From the NCBI GenBank assembly GCA_964412905.1, contig CAYPQL010000027.1, positions 1 through 20,396 of the forward strand: a stretch of 20,396 nt of DNA, given 5' to 3'. Position 1 is the stretch's first letter. Every line of letters begins with the position of its first letter. The notes under the pieces are model-generated. The model saw only the letters and a program-made list of their open reading frames with translations, searched no databases and was not told where the DNA came from. Origin of the DNA: CAYPQL01 sp964412905 (GTDB lineage Bacteria > Patescibacteriota > Minisyncoccia > JAHIHE01 > JAGLIN01). Made by a program: the position numbers and the translations under genes. This document shows positions 5,303 through 12,200 of the stretch, in pieces.

Positions 5303-5521
5303 ATGAATTATCAAATAAAGATTAAAAACCAAGCGGTTGTTTTGCCGAAAGAATGGAAAATGGGCAAGGTCTCTGTCAGAAGATTCGGCGACACGATCGT
5401 GATAAAAAGAGCGGAAGAACCGGTTTCCAAGCTCTCTGAAGTCGCTTCAAGAATCTCATCGGCTGAAATGACTCCGAGAGAAATTGAAAAAGAAATTAAA
5501 AATTACAGAAAAAATAAATGA
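5303..5521 (+). CDS. AbrB-like (swapped-hairpin) antitoxin
   Basis: The first 35 residues fit the SpoVT/AbrB swapped-hairpin DNA-binding fold: a strand (YQIKIKNQAVVLPKEW), then KVSVRRFGDTIVIKR. Such antitoxins bind their own promoter as dimers and block the toxin with the C-terminal tail, here about residues 40-72, helical and charged. It ends in a 4-base ATGA overlap with the PIN gene, giving translational coupling. No Shine-Dalgarno is visible. Confidence 0.82.
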   Translation: MNYQIKIKNQAVVLPKEWKMGKVSVRRFGDTIVIKRAEEPVSKLSEVASRISSAEMTPREIEKEIKNYRKNK

Positions 5522-5937
5522 AAATCGTCATAGACAGCAATATTTTTATTTCTGGAATTTTTTGGAAAGGCGCTTCAAACGAAATTATCAGGCTTGCCGA
5601 AGAGGAAAAAGTGGAAATTTGCGCTACATTGGAAATTATCGAAGAATTGTTCGGAGTGCTTAAAAGAGATAAGTTTGGCAAATTTTATGAAGAAGCCGCG
5701 ACTGAGCCGGAGTATATATTTGGAAAAATATTTGAATTGGCAAAGATCTATTCCTGTAAATCGAATATCCATATCATCAAAGACGATCCATCGGACGATA
5801 AATTTCTCGCCTGCGCCATAGCTTCCAGCGCCGATTTTATCGTTTCCGGCGACAAGCATTTGCTGAAGCTTAAATTTTTCCAAGATATTCCCATCATCAC
5901 TCCTCGTCAATTTATCAATCGTTTCAGGAAATTATAA
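5518..5937 (+). CDS. PIN-domain toxin, COG1569/PIN_3 type
   Basis: The 139-residue protein follows the COG1569 pattern: MKIVIDSNIFISGIFWKG (D6, N8), LEIIEELFGVL with the helix glutamate (E42/E43), then KDDPSDDKFLACAIAS with the Asp pair D93-D94 and FIVSGDKHLLKL (D112). These are the metal-binding residues of a PIN ribonuclease, so an active RNA-cutting toxin is likely; its target is unknown. It is a different PIN subfamily from the one at 4021. The start overlaps the antitoxin stop as ATGA. Confidence 0.92.
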   Translation: MKIVIDSNIFISGIFWKGASNEIIRLAEEEKVEICATLEIIEELFGVLKRDKFGKFYEEAATEPEYIFGKIFELAKIYSCKSNIHIIKDDPSDDKFLACAIASSADFIVSGDKHLLKLKFFQDIPIITPRQFINRFRKL

Positions 5938-5976
5938 TTTTTTTAAAGAACATTTTTGCCGCCGGCTTATTGTTGG

Positions 5977-6002
5977 CTCCATGCTCCCGCGTGGAGTTTT
6001 TT
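5977..6002 (+). terminator. Terminator of the AbrB/PIN operon
   Basis: CTCCATGC (5977-5984) pairs with GCGTGGAG (5989-5996) around TCCC, then six T. It is the strongest member of the GGCTCC terminator family here. Confidence 0.88.
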
Positions 6003-6073
6003 GTAATTTCGCCTCCAAAATTAGTCTAAGCTTTTCGTTATTTTGGGGGCTTTTCTAAATTTACCTTTTCGTT

Positions 6074-6199
6074 GTCATCCTGAACTTGTCCGCCTGTGGC
6101 GGATCTGCCAAAGGCATAATTTCAGGATCTTCTATATTCATCGCTTTAAATAATATCTTGCGAATCATATTGTAGATTCTGAACTAAATTCAGAATGAC
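6074..6199. repeat. MITE-like palindromic element, copy 2
   Basis: It is 126 bp, as is copy 1 (1851-1976), with the same ends GTCATCCTGAA and TTCAGAATGAC. It lies within the larger duplicated segment, so the two were probably copied together rather than inserted twice. Confidence 0.8.
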
Positions 6200-6285
6200 A
6201 ATTTAAAGATAAACTTGGAAAAATTGGGGGAGATTTAAAGATTTTCGTTGAAATCAGGATATGTATTTTGATACATATTCTCCCT

Positions 6286-6305
6286 GCTTGGCGTGCGTGC
6301 CAAGC
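6286..6305 (-). terminator. Hairpin downstream of the 118-aa gene
   Basis: GCTTGGC (6286-6292) and GCCAAGC (6299-6305) form a perfect 7-bp stem with the loop GTGCGT, 34 bases past the stop. No U tract follows on the - strand, so it may be an RNA-end-stabilising hairpin rather than a simple terminator. A neighbouring stem ATATGTAT/ATACATAT (6259-6278) lies further downstream. Confidence 0.5.
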
Positions 6306-6339
6306 AACCTTTTCGTCTTTGCCGCGTTTAACCCTGCGG

Positions 6340-6696
6340 TTAGGGTTGGGATTGCTCCCGCATTTCTTTCCATACATCTTCCAGATTTCTCTCTGGAGTA
6401 AAATGCTTTGAAAAGTTAATCGGATGCATTTGCATCCTCGCCTCTTCTTCTGTGAGGCGCTTCTCCTTTTCTTCTGGCTCAATTACAGCACAACCTTCAA
6501 AACGCCCGTCTCCAAGCCAGTATGTTTCGACCTGGAATTCCAAGTTTCTATTCAATCCGCATACGACATAGTCGTATAAGGTTTCTACTATTGGAAAAGT
6601 GGTGGCCTGAATCATACTGGCTCTTGCACCTGATTCCCACTGTGATTCAGGTGTCCAAGGTGCGTGCTGTTTCTTTATTTCTGGTATTTTAATCAT
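6340..6696 (-). CDS. Hypothetical small protein (118 aa), array orphan 3
   Basis: I do not recognise this protein. I chose the ATG at 6696 (MIKIPEIKKQHAPW) rather than one 42 bases upstream because AAGGAGG lies nine bases before it. The protein is soluble; it contains VETLYDYVVCGLNRNLEFQV and ends in an acidic, Glu-rich segment and WKEMREQSQP. Hairpin copy C lies 55 bases upstream. A 3' flank with AACCCTGCGGTTAGGGTT also follows the 52-aa gene, so both ends of the slot are shared. It converges on the AbrB/PIN operon. Confidence 0.72.
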   Translation of the reverse strand: MIKIPEIKKQHAPWTPESQWESGARASMIQATTFPIVETLYDYVVCGLNRNLEFQVETYWLGDGRFEGCAVIEPEEKEKRLTEEEARMQMHPINFSKHFTPERNLEDVWKEMREQSQP

Positions 6697-6751
6697 TTTA
6701 TTTTCCTCCTTAATAATCGTGTGCCTCAACTCTCCCAAAAACTAATTTTCA

Positions 6752-6810
6752 GTCGAGTCTCGGCGCGCAGAAGCCAAAATTTATTTAGCCTCTCTACGCC
6801 AAAACCCGAC
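6752..6810 (-). ncRNA. Conserved 59-nt leader hairpin, copy C
   Basis: This copy differs most: on the - strand the 3' arm reads AGACTCGAC (U-A becomes U-G), the lower stem has CGCC (G-U becomes G-C) and the upper stem TTCT (G-U becomes G-C). All changes keep pairing. Loop TAAAT. It lies upstream of the 118-aa gene. Confidence 0.72.
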
Positions 6811-6860
6811 AAAAGGAGTGAAAATGAATGATGCGTGTTTTAAAGAACAACTTTTTTTCA

Positions 6861-6892
6861 ATCTTCAAACTTTTTTGCTTGAAGATTTTTCT
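6861..6892 (+). terminator. AT-rich hairpin with T tail, third copy
   Basis: ATCTTCAA (6861-6868) pairs with TTGAAGAT (6879-6886), followed by TTTTCT. Homologous to 2950 and 4634. Confidence 0.5.
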
Positions 6893-7045
6893 AAACCCGC
6901 AAAATTTGAATTGTGGATTTGGAAAAAGTTGAGCAGAAAGATAAGATATCGGATTTTGTTTAATCCGATCCGCCTTGGGCGGAATCGGGAAATTTTGTTT
7001 TCAAAACTTCCTTCATTTCATTTCGTCTTTCTGCTCCGAAAAGGA

Positions 7046-7324
7046 TTATTGAGCCCTTCTTTTTGACTCTATCGCACAATAATAATCCTCTCCAACCTGA
7101 ACGGAGCATGACCCCAAATAATCTACATCCAGAGTCTTGTTGCCTGCATCTATTTTGATGCCTCTTTCGTTCAGGTATTTAACGAAAAGGGCAAGTTGCG
7201 CGCCCTGTTCGTCAAAGTCTCCAAATTTATTTTGGAAGACACCTGGAGATATTCCAGGCTTTGGTCTATACGATGGCGTCTCTTTGTGAGATGTCATCTG
7301 CTCATCGTTCTTGTGTATTATCAT
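7046..7324 (-). CDS. Hypothetical small protein (92 aa), array orphan 4
   Basis: I do not recognise this protein. It starts MIIHKNDEQMTSHKETPSYR, a polar and probably disordered first 30 residues, followed by a compact part with FVKYLNERGIKIDAG, DVDYLGSCSVQVG and EDYYCAIESKRRAQ. No signal peptide or membrane segment. GGAGGAG lies eight bases before the ATG. Hairpin copy D lies 58 bases upstream, and the leader sequence GAGGCACGAT...GGAGG resembles that of the 118-aa gene. It is the last member of the array. Confidence 0.72.
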   Translation of the reverse strand: MIIHKNDEQMTSHKETPSYRPKPGISPGVFQNKFGDFDEQGAQLALFVKYLNERGIKIDAGNKTLDVDYLGSCSVQVGEDYYCAIESKRRAQ

Positions 7325-7382
7325 TTTCTTAACTCCTCCGTATATCGTGCCTCATCAACTCTTCTCAAAAAATATATTTTCA

Positions 7383-7441
7383 GTCGAGTTTCAGCGTGCA
7401 AAAGCCAAAATGTATTTAGCCTCTCTACGCCAAAACCCGAC
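7383..7441 (-). ncRNA. Conserved 59-nt leader hairpin, copy D
   Basis: Same fold and length as the other copies. The internal-loop base differs (GCA instead of GCG) and the loop is TACAT. It lies upstream of the 92-aa gene. The following conserved block has lost two bases (GATGTATT rather than GATGTGTATT), which breaks the small + strand frame seen after copies A and B. Confidence 0.7.
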
Positions 7442-7509
7442 GGAAATAAGGAGTGAAAATGAATGATGTATTTTAATGAACAATTCTACTCTCTAAAAAT
7501 CCCTCTTAG

Positions 7510-7637
7510 TCTCCCTTTGCTAAAGGGAGAAACACGGAGTGTTCCGCCTGTGGCGGATTGATTCTGTATATAAACAGAATCAATTTCCAAAGAGTGCGGG
7601 AATTTCAAGGTTTGCCTTGAACGCCCGCGCACTTTTT
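7510..7637 (+). ncRNA. Run of hairpins ending in a terminator
   Basis: TCTCCCTTT/AAAGGGAGA (7510-7530), CCGCC/GGCGG (7544-7556), TTGATTCTGT/ACAGAATCAA (7558-7583), then a nested stem AGTGCGGG...CCCGCGCACT enclosing TCAAGG-TTTG-CCTTGA (7593-7633) and a T run. The last is a good intrinsic terminator. The others could be a stack of small repeats or part of one RNA. Confidence 0.5.
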
Positions 7638-7724
7638 GTAAACTGGATCTAATCAATTTCACAATTCGTTAATTCTTTAATCCGCAATTCCTTAATTGAT
7701 GTAAAAACATAGAGGTTGATGAAA

Positions 7725-7799
7725 ATGAGTTTTGATATTTTTGGTCTTGTAGATTTTTTTATGATTTTATCTCAAGCCTCAATCATTTCTCCGCGATGA
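7725..7799 (+). CDS. Possible 24-aa hydrophobic peptide
   Basis: MSFDIFGLVDFFMILSQASI and four more residues. GAGG lies eight bases before the ATG. The stop overlaps the next start as ATGA. Very short, so chance is a serious alternative. Confidence 0.25.
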   Translation: MSFDIFGLVDFFMILSQASIISPR

Positions 7800-7903
7800 T
7801 GTTCTATGTGAACATATCCTTTGAAATTCTTTGCCTCGCCATAGTGCTATGCGCGACGGCGGGTCTCTCCTCATTTGCATCAATCTATATGTTTTATTAT
7901 TAA
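7796..7903 (+). CDS. Possible 35-aa single-span membrane peptide
   Basis: The frame starts MMFYVNISFE, continues with the hydrophobic ILCLAIVLCATAGLSSFA and ends IYMFYY. This would make one membrane helix. It begins inside the stop of the 24-aa frame (ATGA overlap), suggesting coupling. The same DNA contains CATAG-TG-CTATG and GC-rich pairing segments, so a structured non-coding role is equally possible. Confidence 0.3.
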   Translation: MMFYVNISFEILCLAIVLCATAGLSSFASIYMFYY

Positions 7904-7937
7904 CGGATTAAAGAATTAACGGATTAACGGATTTTCT

Positions 7938-8027
7938 AAAAAAGCGGTTGAAAGGATTTCCAAGTTCGTTATAAGTTATTGGTTATAAGTTATAAGTTGA
8001 ACAGAGAGTTCTTCCAACCGCTTTTTT
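7938..8027. terminator. 13-bp hairpin with TTATAAGTTAT repeats in its loop
   Basis: AAAAAAGCGGTTG (7938-7950) pairs with CAACCGCTTTTTT (8015-8027); poly-A and poly-T ends allow termination in both directions. The 64-nt loop contains GTTATAAGTTATTGGTTATAAG-type repeats, a variant of which recurs near 15858-15892. Confidence 0.6.
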
Positions 8028-8378
8028 ATATTGAGCGATGAAATGCGTTAAAAAGTTTTTATTTTATAAACATTATTGTTATAGTTTGACAAGCTCACTA
8101 TGACAATATTGCAATAAACTCTTTAATGACTCTCTCCTTTCATTAATTCGTTTTTATTTCAAGGTGCGTTCCGGCGGGCGAAATTCTTTCCTTTCTTTAT
8201 CATAACTTGCCAGTCTAGCATACATTTCAAATGCTGTCAACCCCCTCTGATAGATATATTATTCATTATGCTACTTTATAGCTTATTCCAGCCTAAATAT
8301 CATTATCCAGCTTATCTGTTCTTCTATCAAGCCTTTATGACTGATAATTATTTTAGGCATTATTTTTATTGTCAAAAA

Positions 8379-8406
8379 TTGATGATAATTTTTTATGTGA
8401 TATAAT
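8379..8406 (+). promoter_or_regulatory. Promoter of the TrmB-like gene
   Basis: TTGATG (8379-8384), 16 bases, TATAAT (8401-8406) with an extended -10 (TGA before TATAAT). The predicted start of transcription near 8413 leaves a leader of only about 10 bases before the first ATG. Confidence 0.75.
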
Positions 8407-8422
8407 GAAAAAATAGAGAATA

Positions 8423-9253
8423 ATGAATTTAAAATTAAATTTTATGTATGAAGAAATATTTACATCCCTCGGGCTTTCCGTTAATGAGTCAATTGTTTAC
8501 GAATATCTTCTCAAGAACGGAGAATCAACGGCGGGGGAAATCATAAAAAAAACTCCGCTTAAGCGCGGAGTGATCTATAATGCTTTGAGTGATTTGAAAG
8601 AAAAAGATCTGCTTGTTGAAAAAAAATCTATTCCCAAGGGAGGAAAAGGAAGGGTAAAAATATCAATATTTGCTCCTAATCACCCCGAAAGGCTTCGAGA
8701 GTTTTTGGAAGAAGAAAAAAATAAGCTTAAAAAAGCCGAAAGTACCTTGCAGGCGAACCTCCCTTCAATCATCTCTGACTTCAACCTCGTCTCCGGCAAA
8801 CCGGGTGTGAGATTTTTTGAGGGGATTGAGGGAATTAAAAAAATTACAGATGTTTCTTTAACTGCCAAAAGTATCATTTATAGTTATGCTGATATTGAAG
8901 CGATTGAAAAATATGTTAGCAAAATTAATAGTGACTATGTTGAAAAAAGAGAAAAGCTAGGGATTAAAAAAATGGGCATTGTTATTGATTCGCCTTTTAC
9001 CAGAAATTATCTTAAGGATTATCATCGTGAAATAACCGACACTAGGTTTATTAACCACAAATTATTTCCATTCAACACAGTAATGCAGATTTATGATGAC
9101 AAAATATCTTATGTCACTTTATCGGAAAATAACAAAATAGGCATTTTGATTGAAGATAAAAACATTTATCAAATGCACAAATCTCTTTTTGAATTCGCTT
9201 GGTCTAAAGCAAAAACAATGGATCAATTGCCGCCTTTTTCAAATGCGCAATAA
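8423..9253 (+). CDS. TrmB-family transcriptional regulator
   Basis: The 276-residue protein has an N-terminal TrmB winged helix (about residues 8-75: MYEEIFTSLGLSVNESIVYEY, AGEIIKKTPLKRGVIYNALSDL, then the wing with KGGKGR). A helical linker and a C-terminal effector-type domain follow, with KPGVRFFEGIEGIKKI. Relatives regulate sugar metabolism in archaea; in Patescibacteria they are abundant and mostly uncharacterised. An ATG at 8444 (MYEEIF) matches the family start better than 8423; neither has a Shine-Dalgarno. Its 3' end overlaps the convergent large gene by 31 bases. No target operon is adjacent, so its regulon is unknown. Confidence 0.85.
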   Translation: MNLKLNFMYEEIFTSLGLSVNESIVYEYLLKNGESTAGEIIKKTPLKRGVIYNALSDLKEKDLLVEKKSIPKGGKGRVKISIFAPNHPERLREFLEEEKNKLKKAESTLQANLPSIISDFNLVSGKPGVRFFEGIEGIKKITDVSLTAKSIIYSYADIEAIEKYVSKINSDYVEKREKLGIKKMGIVIDSPFTRNYLKDYHREITDTRFINHKLFPFNTVMQIYDDKISYVTLSENNKIGILIEDKNIYQMHKSLFEFAWSKAKTMDQLPPFSNAQ

Positions 9254-12200
9254 AATTCATTTTTAACGTCGCTCTTGTAAAAAAAGTATCGGCTCATTAC
9301 ATATCCACTACCTAAAAGCCGTTTTGCAACACTTAAACATTCTTCATTATTTTCTTTAAACTTTAAAACAAAATGGTCATCGCTATTTTTATAATGATTG
9401 TTTAAGAATTTTTCATTATGCTCTTTTATAATATCTTCTTGATTATAGCTCTTATAATGATAAGAGCTATTTTTATTCTTTTCAATTTTAATTGACGGTT
9501 CTCCTTCAAAATCATAAACTTCAGTAGCAATAAACCCCAAACCATCAATATAAGTAGAGCCGATTTTTTTTCTAAAGCTGCATTCGCCATTTATGATGAA
9601 ATTTTCATTTTCTCTTTTGACACATTCCTCAAAAAAGGTTTTGCCAATCGCTGATTCTTGCATTATTCTGTCTACATTCAAAGACGCCGCATGTTTTTTG
9701 CCATTGCCCATATCGCCAAATCTGCAAAATGCATAAGGGCGTTTATTTTTTATTAATAAATACATAGAAATATTATTTCCCCCTTCTCTTAATTTCTGTT
9801 TGAATGTCTCAATCAAAATCTTCTGCAGTTTTGGAGTTTTTTCATAATTATCTTGATAAATTTCTATCATTCTAATTATCTTTTTCACAGATTCTTTTTC
9901 AGTTTCATCGATTGATGTCTTATTTTCTTGAAAATAGTTTTCTATTTCAGATTCGGAAACACTTTTGTTTTTCGTTTTACTGTATATGTCATCTACAATT
10001 TTCATCAATTCTCCGTCATTAGTTATTTCGCCCATCGAACTCTTTTCAAATGATACTCCTTTAAAATCTTCAATATTAATATCATTTTTGTTCGCACCTT
10101 TTTTAAGCGTTCCATATATGCTAGAAGTTAAAATCAAATCAGTTATATAGTTTTCTAATAACCTTATTATTTTTTTCTCATCATTAATTTCGCCATCTTC
10201 AATTTTTTCTGAGAAATCAATCAACATGCAGCCTGCTTTTTTTATCAATTGCTGAGTAATCTTTTCAATCTCTTCTTCAGAAATTTCTTTTTTGGTTTTG
10301 AATAAACCTTCAAGGTTTGTTTTAATCTTTTCGGCTATGTCTATTATCTCCGCGTATTTCGCAAACACCGCATCCGCGCTTTCAGAATCTAACTTTCCTC
10401 CTATCTTTAAAATTTTCCCGCCCATTTCCTCTTCGCCGGATTCAAGAGAAAGAAACGCTTTGATACGGTTATTTTTTGCTTCGCCATCTTTAGCTCCATT
10501 TAAAAATTCTTTTACTTGCTCGACTTCCTTTATGGATTTAGATGATAAAAAATTCACAAACTGAACTTGTTCTCGAATATTAAAATCTTTCAACTCAATG
10601 CCAAATTCGTTTTCTATCTTCTCCTTCATTGGTAATTCAGTTAAGTCTTCATAAATCGAAACTAGTTTGTTATATTCTTTTTCGCTCATATTTTCCTTCT
10701 TAAACCCCTCGTTTTCCAAAACCTCGTTTATATCCAGCCTTTCTGGTTGAATTTTTGTTGATTTTATTTTCTGGTCTAATTCATCTATTTTGTCATACAA
10801 ATACTTTTGCATTTTTACAAAATCAAATGATATTAACTCTTTTAGATTATCCGGCATATTTTCTTGAATATCCGGCATATTTTCTGAAAATGGCTTTCTA
10901 AAAGGTTCTAACAGTTCTGTATCTGGAGTATCCAAATACTCATCAAGATTTTCAAAACTTTTTAAATTTTCAGGAATTTCAATTGAAAATTTTTCTTCAA
11001 AATCTCTAACCAAATTTTTCGGTAAATCTTTTCTTAAATATAAATAATAACAAACTGAAAAATGAGCATAAGGCTTAATGTCATTTGGATTATGAAGCAT
11101 AAATGATTTATAGAAATCAAGTATCTCTATATCTTCGGAACAAAAACCAAAATACTTTTCACCCGCTTCCGCTTTTCTTTTATTTAGCAGCGACTCTAGG
11201 TTATTTATTAAATACTCCTGCTTTTCTTTATCCATTCTTTTAAAATTTTCTATAGCCTCACTTCCGAACGAAGAGATAGTTTCGTCAAATTTAAATTTTG
11301 ATCCGAATTCCGTGTCTAATTCTTCCGGGAGAGATAAATTTAATTTCGCATCTATATCATTAACAATTTCATTTGGCAAATCTTTTCTTATCTGAAGATA
11401 ATAACGCATATCTTCCGTGTTATTGCTTCCGGCACATTTTCTAAATTTATTCAAAAAATATTCGAGATTGCTTTCGGATATATCTCCATTAATTTTCTTT
11501 GCTTCTTCGTTTTCTAAAGTTAATTTTTCATCAATCCGGAAAAACGAATCTACACTCCCTTTGGGAGTATAAATTGCCGCGTATTTATCGCTCATCCTGC
11601 TATAACAGCAATCTCTTGTGATTTGTAATTTGTCGTAGTTATCTTCAGCAAGCTTTGGTATTATATTATAATTATTAACTAAAGATTGGTCGTGATAATC
11701 ATCTCGCCTGTCGTGATCTTCAAGCCAATAAAAATATTCCGGATTAAATTCTCTATATTTATTAAAAATATAATCAATTTCTTCATCAGACGCTGAGTCG
11801 TTTTCAAGTTTCTTAATTAAAGATTCATCAATTACATTATCATATTTAATATTCCCTATTTCTCGTTTTAACAAAGCTCGTTTTTTTGCAATTGGCCAAT
11901 TATTATTCTCTAAAGGTTTTTGTTCAATTTGTTTTAATTTCGCATTAATAAAATAATTATCATTTTCTTTAATTTTATCAAGCGTCTTATTGATTGTATC
12001 TTTTATTAAATCAAAGCTCTTTGGATAATTGTTAAATGCAATTCTATACTTATTTTGATTTAAAAAATTTATAGTTTCAATAATATTTTTCTCTTTTGTA
12101 TTTTCTTCTTTGCCCAAATCAAAATTTTCTGCTTCTAGCTCTTTTCCACCATTAATCCACCTATGAAATTCTAACACTAAATCTCTATCTTTTTTCCCAA

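Larger units (their letters stand above)
5938..6339. other. Gene-free stretch after the AbrB/PIN operon
   Basis: It holds the terminator (5977-6002), the second copy of the duplicated segment (5991-6226) with a MITE-like element (6074-6199), a perfect 8-bp hairpin (6259-6278) and the hairpin past the 118-aa gene (6286-6305). The duplicated segment stops at AAACTTGGAAAAATT, where the other copies continue into a TA promoter; here no promoter follows. Confidence 0.7.
6697..7045. other. Divergent region with 59-nt hairpin but no TA operon
   Basis: It contains hairpin copy C (6752-6810), the conserved block, an AT-rich hairpin with T tail (6861-6892), the TTTGGAAAAAGTT boundary (6918-6930) and a CCGCC-TTG-GGCGG hairpin near 6968-6980. 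A long + frame through here reads only repeats. This is the only inter-hairpin interval with no TA pair. Confidence 0.6.
7667..7921. repeat. 255-bp segment bounded by an 18-bp inverted repeat
   Basis: CGTTAATTCTTTAATCCG (7667-7684) is the exact reverse complement of 7904-7921. The repeat unit (GGATTAA...GAATTAACG) is extended by further partial copies on both sides. The enclosed DNA may encode two tiny peptides. Confidence 0.65.
7325..8422. other. Long repeat-rich region before the TrmB-like gene
   Basis: In order: hairpin copy D (7383-7441), three hairpins ending in a terminator (7510-7637), an 18-bp inverted repeat (7667-7684 and 7904-7921) enclosing two tiny frames (7725-7903), a 13-bp hairpin (7938-8027) whose loop carries TTATAAGTTAT repeats, and about 350 bases (8030-8375) of AT-rich DNA in which I see no gene or clear signal. 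Confidence 0.6.

Noticed and set aside
6818..7066. An 82-codon + strand frame after hairpin C
   Set aside because: It reads through the conserved block, an AT-rich hairpin and a boundary repeat. The matching frame after hairpin D is broken, and the sequence is explained by repeats.
400..7441. CRISPR array
   Set aside because: The repeats are separated by 0.6-1.6 kb with genes between, not by short unique spacers, and no cas gene is present.
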